Below, in pieces: positions 14,857 to 22,144 of a stretch of 25,569 nt of DNA. The notes under the pieces are model-generated. The model searched no databases, was not told the origin of the DNA, and saw only the letters and a list, made by a program, of their open reading frames with translations. The stretch comes from Elusimicrobiota bacterium (GTDB lineage: Bacteria; CAYTYR01; UBA6262), in the NCBI GenBank assembly GCA_003153935.1, contig PMCA01000006.1:22077-47645 (forward strand), written 5' to 3'. The position numbers were made by a program, and so were the translations under genes. The stretch's first letter is position 1. Each line of letters begins with the position of its first letter.

Positions 14857-15761
14857 GAAGAGCATATCCCGCAATCATCCACGCCTTCAAATAACCGGTC
14901 TCGTTGCGCCGTTTTTCTGATTATCGGCAGCATGAAATCACCGCAGGCCTCAATGACCCCGCCACCTAACACAATAATTTCCGGATCATAGATATGTCTT
15001 AAGGAAATGCAAGCTATCCCTAACCAGCGCGCCGCCGCGGTCAATATTTCTGTGACCAGGGGGTCGTCTTTTTGCAGCGCCTTGCGCAGTATCTTGCTTT
15101 TGATAGTGTCGGATTTTCGCTCAAGCAGTTTAGTGACGATGGTTTTCCTACCTTTGGTTATCGCCTGCCGGATATCTCTCTCCATGGCCCAGCGGCTGGC
15201 CAGGGCCTCCAGGCAACCGCTGTTCCCGCAACTGCATTTAGGGCCGTCGGCTTGAATGATCATATGGCCAAGTTCACTGGCCGCACCGTGCGCGCCGGTC
15301 AAAAGTCCGTTGTTGACTATTACTCCGCCGCCTATCCCGGTGCCGATGAATAAGCCAGCCACATTACGGGCCTTTCTCGCCGCTCCCAGCCATTGCTCAC
15401 CCAGTATTCCCAAATTAACATCATTACCGAGGGTCACTTTAACTTTATAAGTTTTCTCCAGTGGTTTCCGCAGTTCCGCGCCGGAGAGATTCATATTTAC
15501 CGTGTGAATTATCCTTCCCTTAGCGCTGTCCACCAACCCGGGAATGCCTATACCAATGCCAGACAGGTCCCTTTTATCCAAGTCGCAGTCATGGAGCAGT
15601 CCTACTAACATATCGCGGATTAACCTGACAATTTTTGTCGGTGATGAATGCTTAGGGGTAGACGATTTTACCCGTCCGGCCAGACGACCGGCAGAAGAAG
15701 CTAATCCGACCGCTATCTTAGTACCGCCTATATCAATTCCCGCAAAATACCTGTTCTCCAT
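14772..15761 (-). CDS. ROK-family sugar kinase (glucokinase-like)
   Basis: The 329-residue product carries YFAGIDIGGTKIAVGLA (phosphate loop, residues 5-21), GIGIGIPGLVD, the second loop GLFIGTGIGGGVIVNNGLLTGA, ELGHM, and the ROK zinc motif CSCGNSGCLEAL. The usual substrate is glucose with ATP. It is the only minus-strand gene inside a polyphosphate cluster (CHAD before it, PPK2 after it), so use of polyphosphate as donor, known in some ROK glucokinases, deserves thought, but no residue visible here proves it. The ribosome site upstream of the start is weak. The 3' end overlaps the CHAD gene. Confidence 0.9.
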   Translation of the reverse strand: MENRYFAGIDIGGTKIAVGLASSAGRLAGRVKSSTPKHSSPTKIVRLIRDMLVGLLHDCDLDKRDLSGIGIGIPGLVDSAKGRIIHTVNMNLSGAELRKPLEKTYKVKVTLGNDVNLGILGEQWLGAARKARNVAGLFIGTGIGGGVIVNNGLLTGAHGAASELGHMIIQADGPKCSCGNSGCLEALASRWAMERDIRQAITKGRKTIVTKLLERKSDTIKSKILRKALQKDDPLVTEILTAAARWLGIACISLRHIYDPEIIVLGGGVIEACGDFMLPIIRKTAQRDRLFEGVDDCGICSSQLGDDAVILGGVALAKGVRSQSRLNSK

Positions 15762-15829
15762 ACAGGGGATTATACCACAAAAAATACAACCTCCGCAATA
15801 TTTTGGCGGGTTCCTCGTTTATAAAATGA

Positions 15830-15859
15830 TTGACAGGGAGTGGGTAGCGGGTTTATAAC
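15830..15859 (+). promoter_or_regulatory. Sigma-70-type promoter of ppk2
   Basis: TTGACA at 15830-15835, an 18-base G-rich spacer and TATAAC at 15854-15859, about 38 bases before the ATG at 15897. It resembles the promoters at 9732 and 23565 in spacer length and G-richness. Confidence 0.78.
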
Positions 15860-15896
15860 CTAATCTAGGAAGTATCAAGTAGAACAAGAGGAGAAT

Positions 15897-16727
15897 ATGA
15901 AATATAGTGAACTATTTCGGGTTAAACCAGGGCATAAAGTTAACTTGAGCACAATTGATCCGACTTTTACTATTAAGAACAAGGATAAAGCTTCGGCCAA
16001 GGAAGAGATCGAGAAATATAACCGGCACCTGCGCGACTTGCAATATCATTTATACGCCGAAGGGAAACATTCACTGCTTATTTGCCTGCAGGGGCTGGAT
16101 GGCGCTGGTAAGGACGGGGTCATCAACCATGTCCTGGGCGCTATGAATCCACAAGGAACGAAAGTCTACGGGTTTAAGGTCCCGACGAAAGAAGAAGCTG
16201 CGCACGATTTCCTCTGGCGCATTGAAAAACAGGTTCCGGCCAAAGGCGAGGTGACTATCTTTAACCGCTCACAATATGAAGACGTCCTGGTGGCGCGGGT
16301 GCATAAAACTGTCCCAAAAAAAGTTTGGTCAAAGCGTTACGAATTCATCAATTATTTCGAGAAAAAACTGGTCACCAATGGAACGCATATTTTGAAGTTT
16401 TTGCTGCACATCAGCCCGGAAGAACAGCTGGAGCGGTTCCAGCAGCGTCTCGATGACCCCGAGCGTCGTTGGAAAATAAGTGAAGCCGACTATGAAGAAA
16501 GAAAATACTGGGATGAGTACATCCGGGCCTATGAAAAGGCCTTGAGTAAGACGAGCACTCCCTATGCGCCATGGTATATCATTCCTGCCAACCATAAATG
16601 GTTCCGTGATCTCGCCGTGTCCAAGATAGTTATTGAAAAACTTGAATCCATGGGGATGAAATTACCGCCAACCAAAGTGGATATTGCTGAAATTCGGCGC
16701 AAATATCACAAGGCCCGTAAGAAATAA
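15897..16727 (+). CDS. ppk2: Polyphosphate kinase 2 family nucleotide phosphotransferase
   Basis: The 276-residue, single-domain PPK2 has the Walker A loop GLDGAGKDG (66-74), GFKVPTKEEAAHDFLWRIEKQVP as lid and linker, and the Walker-B-like IFNRSQYEDVLVARVH. The C-terminal part has QQRLDDPERRWKISEADYEER and APWYIIPANHKWFRDLAVSKIV, conserved in the PPK2 family polyphosphate:nucleotide phosphotransferases. It would charge AMP or ADP (or GDP) from polyphosphate; class I, II or III cannot be fixed by eye. GAGGAG gives a strong ribosome site. It is a separate unit with its own promoter and terminator, downstream of the ppk1 operon. Confidence 0.94.
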   Translation: MKYSELFRVKPGHKVNLSTIDPTFTIKNKDKASAKEEIEKYNRHLRDLQYHLYAEGKHSLLICLQGLDGAGKDGVINHVLGAMNPQGTKVYGFKVPTKEEAAHDFLWRIEKQVPAKGEVTIFNRSQYEDVLVARVHKTVPKKVWSKRYEFINYFEKKLVTNGTHILKFLLHISPEEQLERFQQRLDDPERRWKISEADYEERKYWDEYIRAYEKALSKTSTPYAPWYIIPANHKWFRDLAVSKIVIEKLESMGMKLPPTKVDIAEIRRKYHKARKK

Positions 16728-16760
16728 AATGGGATAAGCAGTAAGAAAACAAATACAGCG

Positions 16761-16790
16761 AAGCTTGCATACTATATGCAGGCTTTTTTA
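16761..16790 (+). terminator. Intrinsic terminator after ppk2
   Basis: AAGCTTGCATA (16761-16771) pairs with TATGCAGGCTT (16775-16785) with one T-G pair and a three-base loop, followed by a T run. Confidence 0.9.
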
Positions 16791-16803
16791 TTTATGTAGA
16801 AAA

Positions 16804-16859
16804 AAGTCAAAATAAAGAGGAATCAGCCAATAGTCTTGAGCTCTCCCAGGGTGTAAAAT
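16804..16859 (+). promoter_or_regulatory. Composite promoter element, copy 4
   Basis: AAGTCA at 16804-16809, 16 bases ending in AGGAATCA, GCC at 16826-16828, AA, TAGTCT at 16831-16836 in the -35 position, 17 bases, TAAAAT at 16854-16859. A Shine-Dalgarno starts only about 12 bases after the -10, so the first ORF here is the one at 16885. Confidence 0.7.
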
Positions 16860-16884
16860 TAAAAGAAAAAAGGAGGTAACACGT

Positions 16885-16971
16885 ATTGAAAATCCAGTTA
16901 CCGAAGGCAATGTCCTGGACTTGATCGAGATGACCAAGGCGCAAAAAGACAGGAACAAGAAGAAAAAGTAG
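16885..16971 (+). CDS. Possible 28-residue peptide with ATT start
   Basis: A strong Shine-Dalgarno (AGGAGG at 16871-16876) directly follows a composite promoter. Eight bases later an ATT opens the frame IENPVTEGNVLDLIEMTKAQ, which continues to a lysine-rich end (KKKK) and stop; 28 codons. There is no ATG, GTG or usable TTG at the right place in this frame; the overlapping TTG at 16886 gives only 12 residues. The composition (charged, one helix likely) looks like coding sequence. ATT initiation is rare and is known mainly for self-controlled genes such as infC. The DUF3185 gene begins 11 bases after the stop. A decayed gene is the alternative. Confidence 0.42.
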   Translation: MENPVTEGNVLDLIEMTKAQKDRNKKKK

Positions 16972-16982
16972 AGGAGGATGTT

Positions 16983-17189
16983 ATGAATAAAGGTTTATCA
17001 GTTGTACTTCTGGTGATAGGAGTTGTTTTGCTGGTTTTTGGCTATAACGCTTACCATTCAGCTGCTTCCGGTGTTTCCCGCTTCTTCACAGGTGAACCCA
17101 CAGACAGGGCACTCTGGCTGCTGATCGGTGGAGCGGTAGCGAGTATAGCCGGTGTAGTGGGCTTAACCATGGGGCCTAAGGCCAGTTAA
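16983..17189 (+). CDS. DUF3185-family small membrane protein
   Basis: This 68-residue protein has two membrane helices (about 5-22 and 44-63). ASGVSRFFTGEPTDRALWLLIGG in between is the conserved part of DUF3185. GAGGAGG at 16971-16977 gives a strong start. The family has no established function. It belongs to the unit driven by composite promoter copy 4, followed 15 bases later by the AsmA-like gene. Confidence 0.8.
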   Translation: MNKGLSVVLLVIGVVLLVFGYNAYHSAASGVSRFFTGEPTDRALWLLIGGAVASIAGVVGLTMGPKAS

Positions 17190-17204
17190 ATACGGGGATG
17201 TGTT

Positions 17205-18158
17205 ATGAAAAAACTTATTATCGTGCTGGGGATAGTAGTCATTTCCTTAGCAGGCATAGCAGTTTTTAAAAACCTGATCATTAAATCCGTAGTAACAACG
17301 GTTGCTTCCGGCATGATAGGTGCGCCTGTGCATATGGACAGGTTTTCGTTGGATTACTTTAGTTCTACTATACGCATATCCGGATTTAAAATTTATAACC
17401 CTACCGGATATCCGGAAGGGGTGCTGGTATCTTGCCCCAAAATAAAGGTTATTTATGATCGCTCTACCCTGTTTAATCCGAAACGCCACTTCCTGCTTGT
17501 GGATGTCGACTTAAAGGAAATGGGGGTAGTCAAAAATAAGGATGGGAAACTCAATGTCGATTCTCTGAAAATAGTGAAAGAATACAAAGCTTCGTCCACC
17601 ATCAAAATGCAGATCGACATCCTTAATTTAAGCATGGGCCAGATAGTTTACAAGGACTATACAGCGGGCCAGGAACCCAGCGTACGCGTCTACAATGTTA
17701 ATAAGCACAATACCTACAAGGGTATCCCCAGCGCTCAACATTTGGCTTTACTGGTACTAGAAGAGCCTCTGAAGGCTGCCACGATAAAAGGCGCCGAGAT
17801 CTATGGAGTGGTTATGTTGGCGGGTGTAGCGGCGCTGCCGATTACCATAGCGGCAACCCCTGTTGCTGTAGCAGAGGAATTTATAAGCAAAGATAGCGTG
17901 CGGCAAATACTTGCCGTAGGTTTTGAACATACGTATAAGGTAAGTCTTGAGATAGCAGGGCGTATGGGCAGGGTTACTAAAGAGGAAGCGGTAAATGGAG
18001 AGATCAAGGCTAAAATTAGCGGAGCCAGGGTGGCGATTATCCTTAAGAAAAAAACGGGTAATATGACTGAAATCACAATTTCTGCTCGCAAATATTTATT
18101 CCCCAAGTCCGATATAGCCGGAGGGGTCTTGTACGAGATACTTGATAAGTTGCAATAA
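17205..18158 (+). CDS. AsmA-like protein fused to a DUF3568-like domain
   Basis: Residues 1-25 are an N-terminal membrane anchor (MKKLIIVLGIVVISLAGI). Residues about 30-190 look like an AsmA/DUF748-type domain: GAPVHMDRFSLDYFSSTIRI, GFKIYNPTGYPEGVLVSCPKI and LFNPKRHFLLVDVDL are typical of the repeated beta-strand lipid-groove proteins that face the periplasm. A second hydrophobic stretch lies near 205-225, and residues about 230-317 (SVRQILAVGFEHTYKVSLEIAG ... ITISARKYLFPKSDIAGGV) resemble DUF3568, normally a free lipoprotein. The join is unusual. It is much shorter than E. coli AsmA. Family calls are by pattern only. Confidence 0.62.
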   Translation: MKKLIIVLGIVVISLAGIAVFKNLIIKSVVTTVASGMIGAPVHMDRFSLDYFSSTIRISGFKIYNPTGYPEGVLVSCPKIKVIYDRSTLFNPKRHFLLVDVDLKEMGVVKNKDGKLNVDSLKIVKEYKASSTIKMQIDILNLSMGQIVYKDYTAGQEPSVRVYNVNKHNTYKGIPSAQHLALLVLEEPLKAATIKGAEIYGVVMLAGVAALPITIAATPVAVAEEFISKDSVRQILAVGFEHTYKVSLEIAGRMGRVTKEEAVNGEIKAKISGARVAIILKKKTGNMTEITISARKYLFPKSDIAGGVLYEILDKLQ

Positions 18159-18169
18159 AGGGGAAGTTT

Positions 18170-18253
18170 ATGAACGCATTATGGTCTGGGATGGTTTCAT
18201 TCGGGCTGGTCTATATTACAAAAACTGCTGAAGTAAAAGGATTAAATATTGAC
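18170..18253 (+). pseudogene. N-terminal remnant of a Ku end-joining gene
   Basis: An ATG at 18170 with a purine-rich GGGGAAG upstream opens MNALWSGMVSFGLVYI, which matches the start of bacterial Ku (M..IW.G.I.FGLV.I). The rest of Ku is absent: after about 28 codons (TAEVKGLNID, possibly the TATEDKGL region with a small deletion) the frame runs into the leader and start of the hemerythrin gene, ending at 18367. No other Ku part or LigD is in the window. It is best read as a relic of a longer gene lost by deletion. Confidence 0.55.
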
Positions 18254-18277
18254 AAAAACATGGAAAGGGTGTCTTAT
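18249..18277 (+). promoter_or_regulatory. Possible promoter of the hemerythrin gene
   Basis: TTGACA at 18249-18254, 17 bases, TCTTAT at 18272-18277, 26 bases before the ATG. The -10 is poor. The -35 lies at the broken end of the Ku remnant. Confidence 0.38.
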
Positions 18278-18302
18278 GTAGTAAATATAGGGAGGAACAA
18301 CA

Positions 18303-18857
18303 ATGAAACCAACGGAAATACTGAAAAAAGAGCACGAAGACATCAAGATCATGCTGAATATCTTTGAGAGACTCGTTTTTAAGCTTGAATCCACGGAGGG
18401 AGCGAGTCTGGAGCATGTCGAGCAGGCTTTGAACTATCTGGAACTCTATGTCGGTAAATGTCATTTTGGCAAAGAAGAGGAATTGTTCTTCCCTGCTTTG
18501 GAAAAGATAGGCATTCCGAAAGACGGCGGACCATTGGGGGCGATGATCCAGGACCATGATTCCTGCCGCAGCAATATGAAAGAGATGAGAGCGGCGTTTG
18601 AGAAGTATAAAGCCGGGGATCATACAGTGGCTAACAATATCATCAAGCCAGGGCATAAATACGTGATCACGCTCAAAACTCATTTTGACACGGAGGCCAA
18701 CATCCTGTTCCCGATGGCGGATAAAGGGTTACCGGCCGCGAAGCAGGATGAGTTGTCCATAAAATTCGGGCAATACGAGATAACCAAGATCGGCGCCGGC
18801 ATCCACGAGACATTGCACCAAACCCTTGAGCAGCTTAAAGCTATCTATTTGATATGA
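18303..18857 (+). CDS. Hemerythrin HHE-domain protein
   Basis: Its 184 residues form one HHE four-helix bundle: LKKEHEDIKIMLNIFERL, then CHFGKEEELFFPAL, DHDSCRSNMKEMRAAFEKY and LKTHFDTEANILFPMAD supply the histidine and acidic residues of a di-iron site that can bind oxygen, NO or take part in iron-centre repair. GGGAGGAA is the ribosome site. The stop overlaps the start of the next gene (ATGA), so both are coupled. In an anaerobe this would fit oxygen or NO sensing or scavenging. Confidence 0.9.
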   Translation: MKPTEILKKEHEDIKIMLNIFERLVFKLESTEGASLEHVEQALNYLELYVGKCHFGKEEELFFPALEKIGIPKDGGPLGAMIQDHDSCRSNMKEMRAAFEKYKAGDHTVANNIIKPGHKYVITLKTHFDTEANILFPMADKGLPAAKQDELSIKFGQYEITKIGAGIHETLHQTLEQLKAIYLI

Positions 18858-19405
18858 AGAAATTATTTTTACTGATATTTATCCTAATGTGTTCTCAAAT
18901 TACAGCCAGGGCCGAGGAAGATATTAATACAGGAATGATATCCGGAGAGGGATATTCATATATCTTAACCGCTCCCAAAGGGTGGATCCTTGACAGCCAG
19001 AGCGGGTTATCCCAGGGGTTGCACGCCGTCTTTTATCCCGCCGGCTCTTCCTGGGAAAACGGAGAAGTTGTATGTTATACCAATGCCGTGCTATTAGTAA
19101 ATACTGAAAATATTGATGATGTTATGAAAAGGGATATGGATAAATTCAAGAAAGATTCCCCCAATCTTAAAGCCGAACCAAAGGGTTTAATATTCATAGA
19201 GGTTGAGAAGCAGGCCAAGGTGGTATATTTTGGCGGGGACGCGAATAACAGCTATTTAGCCACAGCGTATATACCGGAACAAAAAGCCATAGTACTCATT
19301 TATTTATCAACAAAAACCGAAGAAGAATTTTCCAAAAATATTGAAGCTTTTCACGCTTTGGTTAAGTCTTATAGTTTTTTGACCGATAAAGCAACAGAAC
19401 AATAA
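18854..19405 (+). CDS. Secreted protein of unknown function
   Basis: The 183-residue product has a signal peptide (MKKLFLLIFILMCSQITARA, cleaved near residue 20). The mature part begins with EDINTGMISGEGYSYILTAPKGW, a pattern common to small exported proteins whose domain starts with a strand and a PKGW turn. The two cysteines are one in the signal and one near residue 74. No family is recognised. It overlaps the hemerythrin gene by four bases and precedes the aldo/keto reductase by 14 bases. Confidence 0.78.
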   Translation: MKKLFLLIFILMCSQITARAEEDINTGMISGEGYSYILTAPKGWILDSQSGLSQGLHAVFYPAGSSWENGEVVCYTNAVLLVNTENIDDVMKRDMDKFKKDSPNLKAEPKGLIFIEVEKQAKVVYFGGDANNSYLATAYIPEQKAIVLIYLSTKTEEEFSKNIEAFHALVKSYSFLTDKATEQ

Positions 19406-19419
19406 CCCTGGAGTCCTTT

Positions 19420-20562
19420 ATGAAATACAGAAAATTCGGAAAACTCGATTATCAGATATCCGTATTAGGATTCGGTTGTATGCGACTGCCTACGCGGGAC
19501 AACAAACCTATGAGCGGCGATATAGACGAAAAAGAATCCGTGCGATTGATTCGCTCCGCCATTGACCGCGGGGTAAATTATGTTGATACCGCTTATCCGT
19601 ACCACAACGGGAATAGTGAGATTGTTACCGGCAAAGCGCTTGGCGATGGCTATCGTGGTAAAGTGAAACTGGCGACAAAATCACCACTGTGGTTCGTCAC
19701 TGCGCCCAATGACTTCGACAAATTCCTTAATGAACAGCTGAAAAAATTACAAACCGATCATATTGATTTTTATCTATTGCATGGACTCGACAAGAAGAAG
19801 TGGGAGAAAACCGTGCTCAAATTCGGCCTGCTGAAGAAAGCCGAGGCCGCCATAGCGGACGGGAGAATCAGCCATCTCGGATTTTCTTTCCATGATGATC
19901 ATAAATCATTCCAGCCTATCGTGGACGGCTATGACCGTTGGGATTTCTGCCAGATCCAGTATAATTACATGGACACTGAGAATCAGGCCGGCACTGAAGG
20001 GCTGCGCTATGCCGCCGCCAAAGGATTGGCGGTCATCGTCATGGAGCCCTTACTCGGCGGCCGGCTCGCGGCCCCGCCTCAAGAAGTGATGAAAATGTTC
20101 GAGAAATATGGTACTAAACGATCTCCGGCGCAGTGGGCTCTGCAATGGGTATGGAACCAGCCGGGAGTCACATCCCTGCTTAGTGGCATGAACAGCATGA
20201 AACAGATCGATGAAAACCTGCAAACAGCCGAATTGCTCAGTATCCAGCCGCTTTTACCTGAGGACCTGAAATTAATCGAGCGGGTTCGCGCCACCTTCCT
20301 GAAGCGGGCCGCTGTTCCCTGCACAAAATGCGGCTACTGCCTTCCTTGCCCCCAGGGCGTGGATATCCCCGGAGTACTTGAACTCTATAACAACGGCGTT
20401 ATTTACGACGACATGGCCATATCCCGCTTCATATACAACAGATTCTTTCCGGAAAATGAACGCGCCAACTCCTGCACTGAGTGCGGTCAATGCGAAGAGA
20501 AATGTCCCCAAGGTATTAAACCCGGCAAACTTATGCGAACTATTCATGAAAAATTAAAGTAA
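19420..20562 (+). CDS. Aldo/keto reductase with C-terminal ferredoxin-type motifs
   Basis: The protein has 380 residues. Residues 1-275 are an AKR barrel: KYRKFGKLDYQISVLGFGCMRLP, catalytic-type YVDTAYPYHNG (Asp, Tyr), ATKSP (Lys) and FYLLHGLD (His). The C-terminus adds CTKCGYCLPCPQGVDIPG and CTECGQCEEKCPQGIKPG, two 4Fe-4S type cysteine groups, as in the common 4Fe-4S-containing aldo/keto reductases of anaerobes. It probably moves electrons between NAD(P)H, iron-sulfur clusters and a carbonyl or other substrate. GGAG precedes the ATG. It begins the redox gene run that continues with nitroreductase, thioredoxin-like and CDGSH genes. Confidence 0.95.
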   Translation: MKYRKFGKLDYQISVLGFGCMRLPTRDNKPMSGDIDEKESVRLIRSAIDRGVNYVDTAYPYHNGNSEIVTGKALGDGYRGKVKLATKSPLWFVTAPNDFDKFLNEQLKKLQTDHIDFYLLHGLDKKKWEKTVLKFGLLKKAEAAIADGRISHLGFSFHDDHKSFQPIVDGYDRWDFCQIQYNYMDTENQAGTEGLRYAAAKGLAVIVMEPLLGGRLAAPPQEVMKMFEKYGTKRSPAQWALQWVWNQPGVTSLLSGMNSMKQIDENLQTAELLSIQPLLPEDLKLIERVRATFLKRAAVPCTKCGYCLPCPQGVDIPGVLELYNNGVIYDDMAISRFIYNRFFPENERANSCTECGQCEEKCPQGIKPGKLMRTIHEKLK

Positions 20563-20589
20563 TTACCATATAAGGGAGGAATAAATATC

Positions 20590-21108
20590 ATGGATGTTAT
20601 GGAAGCGATCAAAAAAAGATGCAGTGTGCGCAGTTACCAGGACCGGTCGGTGGAGAAAGAAAAACTGGAGATGATTCTTGAGGCAGCCAGGCTGGCGCCT
20701 TCCGCCGGTAACCGGCAGGAATGGAGATTTATAATAGTCGAAGATAAAAATACCCGTCAGCGCCTTACGAAAGCCGCCAAAAACCAGGTCTCTGTCAGCC
20801 AGGCGCCGGTGATAATTGCTTGTTGTGCCGAGACCGATAATTATACCATGACCTGCGGTCAATTGGCCTATACCATTGATTTGGCTATTGCCATTGAACA
20901 TATGGCGCTTAAAGCGACCGAAGAGGGGTTAGGGACTTGCTGGATTGGGGCTTTTTATGAAGATCAGGTTAAGGAGATCCTGGGCATACCTAAAGATATC
21001 CGGGTAGTGCAACTCCTGATCCTGGGATATCCGGATAAACCCTGCCCCAGCCCTAAGGATAGATTGAGCTTTAAAGAAATTGTAAGATATGGCGGCTGGG
21101 GGAATTAA
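20590..21108 (+). CDS. Nitroreductase-family FMN protein
   Basis: The 172-residue product has the FMN-binding start MEAIKKRCSVRSYQDRSVEK, APSAGNRQEWRFIIVED, and EGLGTCWIGAF near residues 116-126. The reduced FMN could reduce nitro compounds, quinones or similar acceptors. GGGAGG lies ten bases before the ATG. Its last base overlaps the ATG of the thioredoxin-like gene. A very similar gene starts at 25168, with about 22 differences over the 134 residues that can be compared, so this is one of two recent duplicates. Confidence 0.92.
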   Translation: MDVMEAIKKRCSVRSYQDRSVEKEKLEMILEAARLAPSAGNRQEWRFIIVEDKNTRQRLTKAAKNQVSVSQAPVIIACCAETDNYTMTCGQLAYTIDLAIAIEHMALKATEEGLGTCWIGAFYEDQVKEILGIPKDIRVVQLLILGYPDKPCPSPKDRLSFKEIVRYGGWGN

Positions 21109-21434
21109 TGAGCAGGATTATTGAAAACGAGTCGGATCTCGATAAGATATTGAGCGAGTGCCCGAACATGTTCGTTCTTTTTTACGCTTCCTGGTGTCCT
21201 TACTCTCAAGAATTCCTGCCGATTTTCGAAAAATACGCTAAAAGCGACGCCCAGAAGTTTTGCCAGGTAGTGACCGACCAGACACCTGAGTGCGAGGAAA
21301 AGTATTCCATCGAAGTGGTGCCGACCGTAATATATTTTGAGAATGGACAAGCGGTCAAACGCTTGGACGGTGCACGAGGCAGCGGGCTGGACGAACATCA
21401 GCTAACTAACCTAATACGCTCATGTAGGAGATAG
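21108..21434 (+). CDS. Thioredoxin-like protein with CxxS active site
   Basis: The 108-residue product has a thioredoxin fold: FVLFYASWCPYSQEFLPIFEKYA holds the active site, where the second cysteine is Ser (Cys30-Pro-Tyr-Ser), and VVPTVIYFENGQ is the cis-Pro strand. A monothiol site normally cannot reduce disulfides by the classical two-cysteine route; it may act in thiol exchange, or with another cysteine of the several present. It overlaps the nitroreductase stop by one base and is followed three bases later by the CDGSH gene. Confidence 0.88.
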   Translation: MSRIIENESDLDKILSECPNMFVLFYASWCPYSQEFLPIFEKYAKSDAQKFCQVVTDQTPECEEKYSIEVVPTVIYFENGQAVKRLDGARGSGLDEHQLTNLIRSCRR

Positions 21435-21437
21435 ATA

Positions 21438-22136
21438 ATGAAAAACCCAAAAATCACTGTCACCAAAGATGGCCCATATCAGGTATCCGGATCCATTCCC
21501 TTAGCTAAAGAAATTATCATCTCGGACGCTAAGGGGATACCCATACTCTGGAAACGCGGTAAGAAATTTCCACTCCAGGGAACCTACAACCTCTGCCGTT
21601 GCGGGCATTCCAAGGACAAACCATTTTGTGATGGTTCCCACAAGAAATCGAGATTTAAAGGGAAAGAAACGGCCCCACACATACCGCACAAAGACCAGGT
21701 AACCGAAACCACTACCGGCCCCGGACTGGTCCTGGATGATGCTGAAGCTTTCTGCGCGGTAGCCCTATTTTGCCACCGGGCCGGCGACGCCTGGAATCTT
21801 ACGGAAAGATCGCAGGATCCGTCAGCCAAAAAAACTGCTATCCATGAAGCATGTGATTGTCCTTCAGGCAGGTTAGTAGCGCGGGACCCCAAGACGGGTA
21901 AAGCATTCGAGCCGGAATTCTCCCCGTCAATAGGCGTCATTGAGAATCCCCGTAAAAAACATAGCGGGCCGCTCTGGGTCAAGGGCAGGATCCGGGTGAG
22001 GGGAGCTAACGGTAAAGCCTACGAGGTAAGGAACAGGGTGACTCTCTGCCGTTGCGGGAGATCAAAAAATAAGCCATTTTGTGACGGGACACACGTTACC
22101 ATGAAGTTTAAAGACGGCGATCCGTCCGTTAAATAA
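21438..22136 (+). CDS. Double CDGSH iron-sulfur domain protein
   Basis: The 232-residue product carries two CDGSH motifs, CRCGHSKDKPFCDGSH (about 53-68) and CRCGRSKNKPFCDGTH (about 205-220). Each supplies three Cys and one His to a 2Fe-2S cluster. The middle segment (DAEAFCAVALFCHRAGDAWNLT ... CDCPSGRLVARD) is found in bacterial members with this build. It is a soluble electron carrier or redox sensor. AGGAG starts the gene. It ends nine bases before the convergent hgcB stop, with no strong terminator between, so the two transcripts may overlap. Confidence 0.93.
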   Translation: MKNPKITVTKDGPYQVSGSIPLAKEIIISDAKGIPILWKRGKKFPLQGTYNLCRCGHSKDKPFCDGSHKKSRFKGKETAPHIPHKDQVTETTTGPGLVLDDAEAFCAVALFCHRAGDAWNLTERSQDPSAKKTAIHEACDCPSGRLVARDPKTGKAFEPEFSPSIGVIENPRKKHSGPLWVKGRIRVRGANGKAYEVRNRVTLCRCGRSKNKPFCDGTHVTMKFKDGDPSVK

Positions 22137-22144
22137 TTACAGTA

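Noticed and set aside
18170-18367. A functional 65-residue gene
   Set aside because: After the Ku-like start the frame runs into the hemerythrin leader and coding region out of frame, so a relic is more likely.
22113-22126. Hairpin GACGG-CGAT-CCGTC as terminator of hgcAB
   Set aside because: The stem is only five base pairs and is followed on the minus strand by just TTTAAA; it also lies inside the CDGSH coding region.
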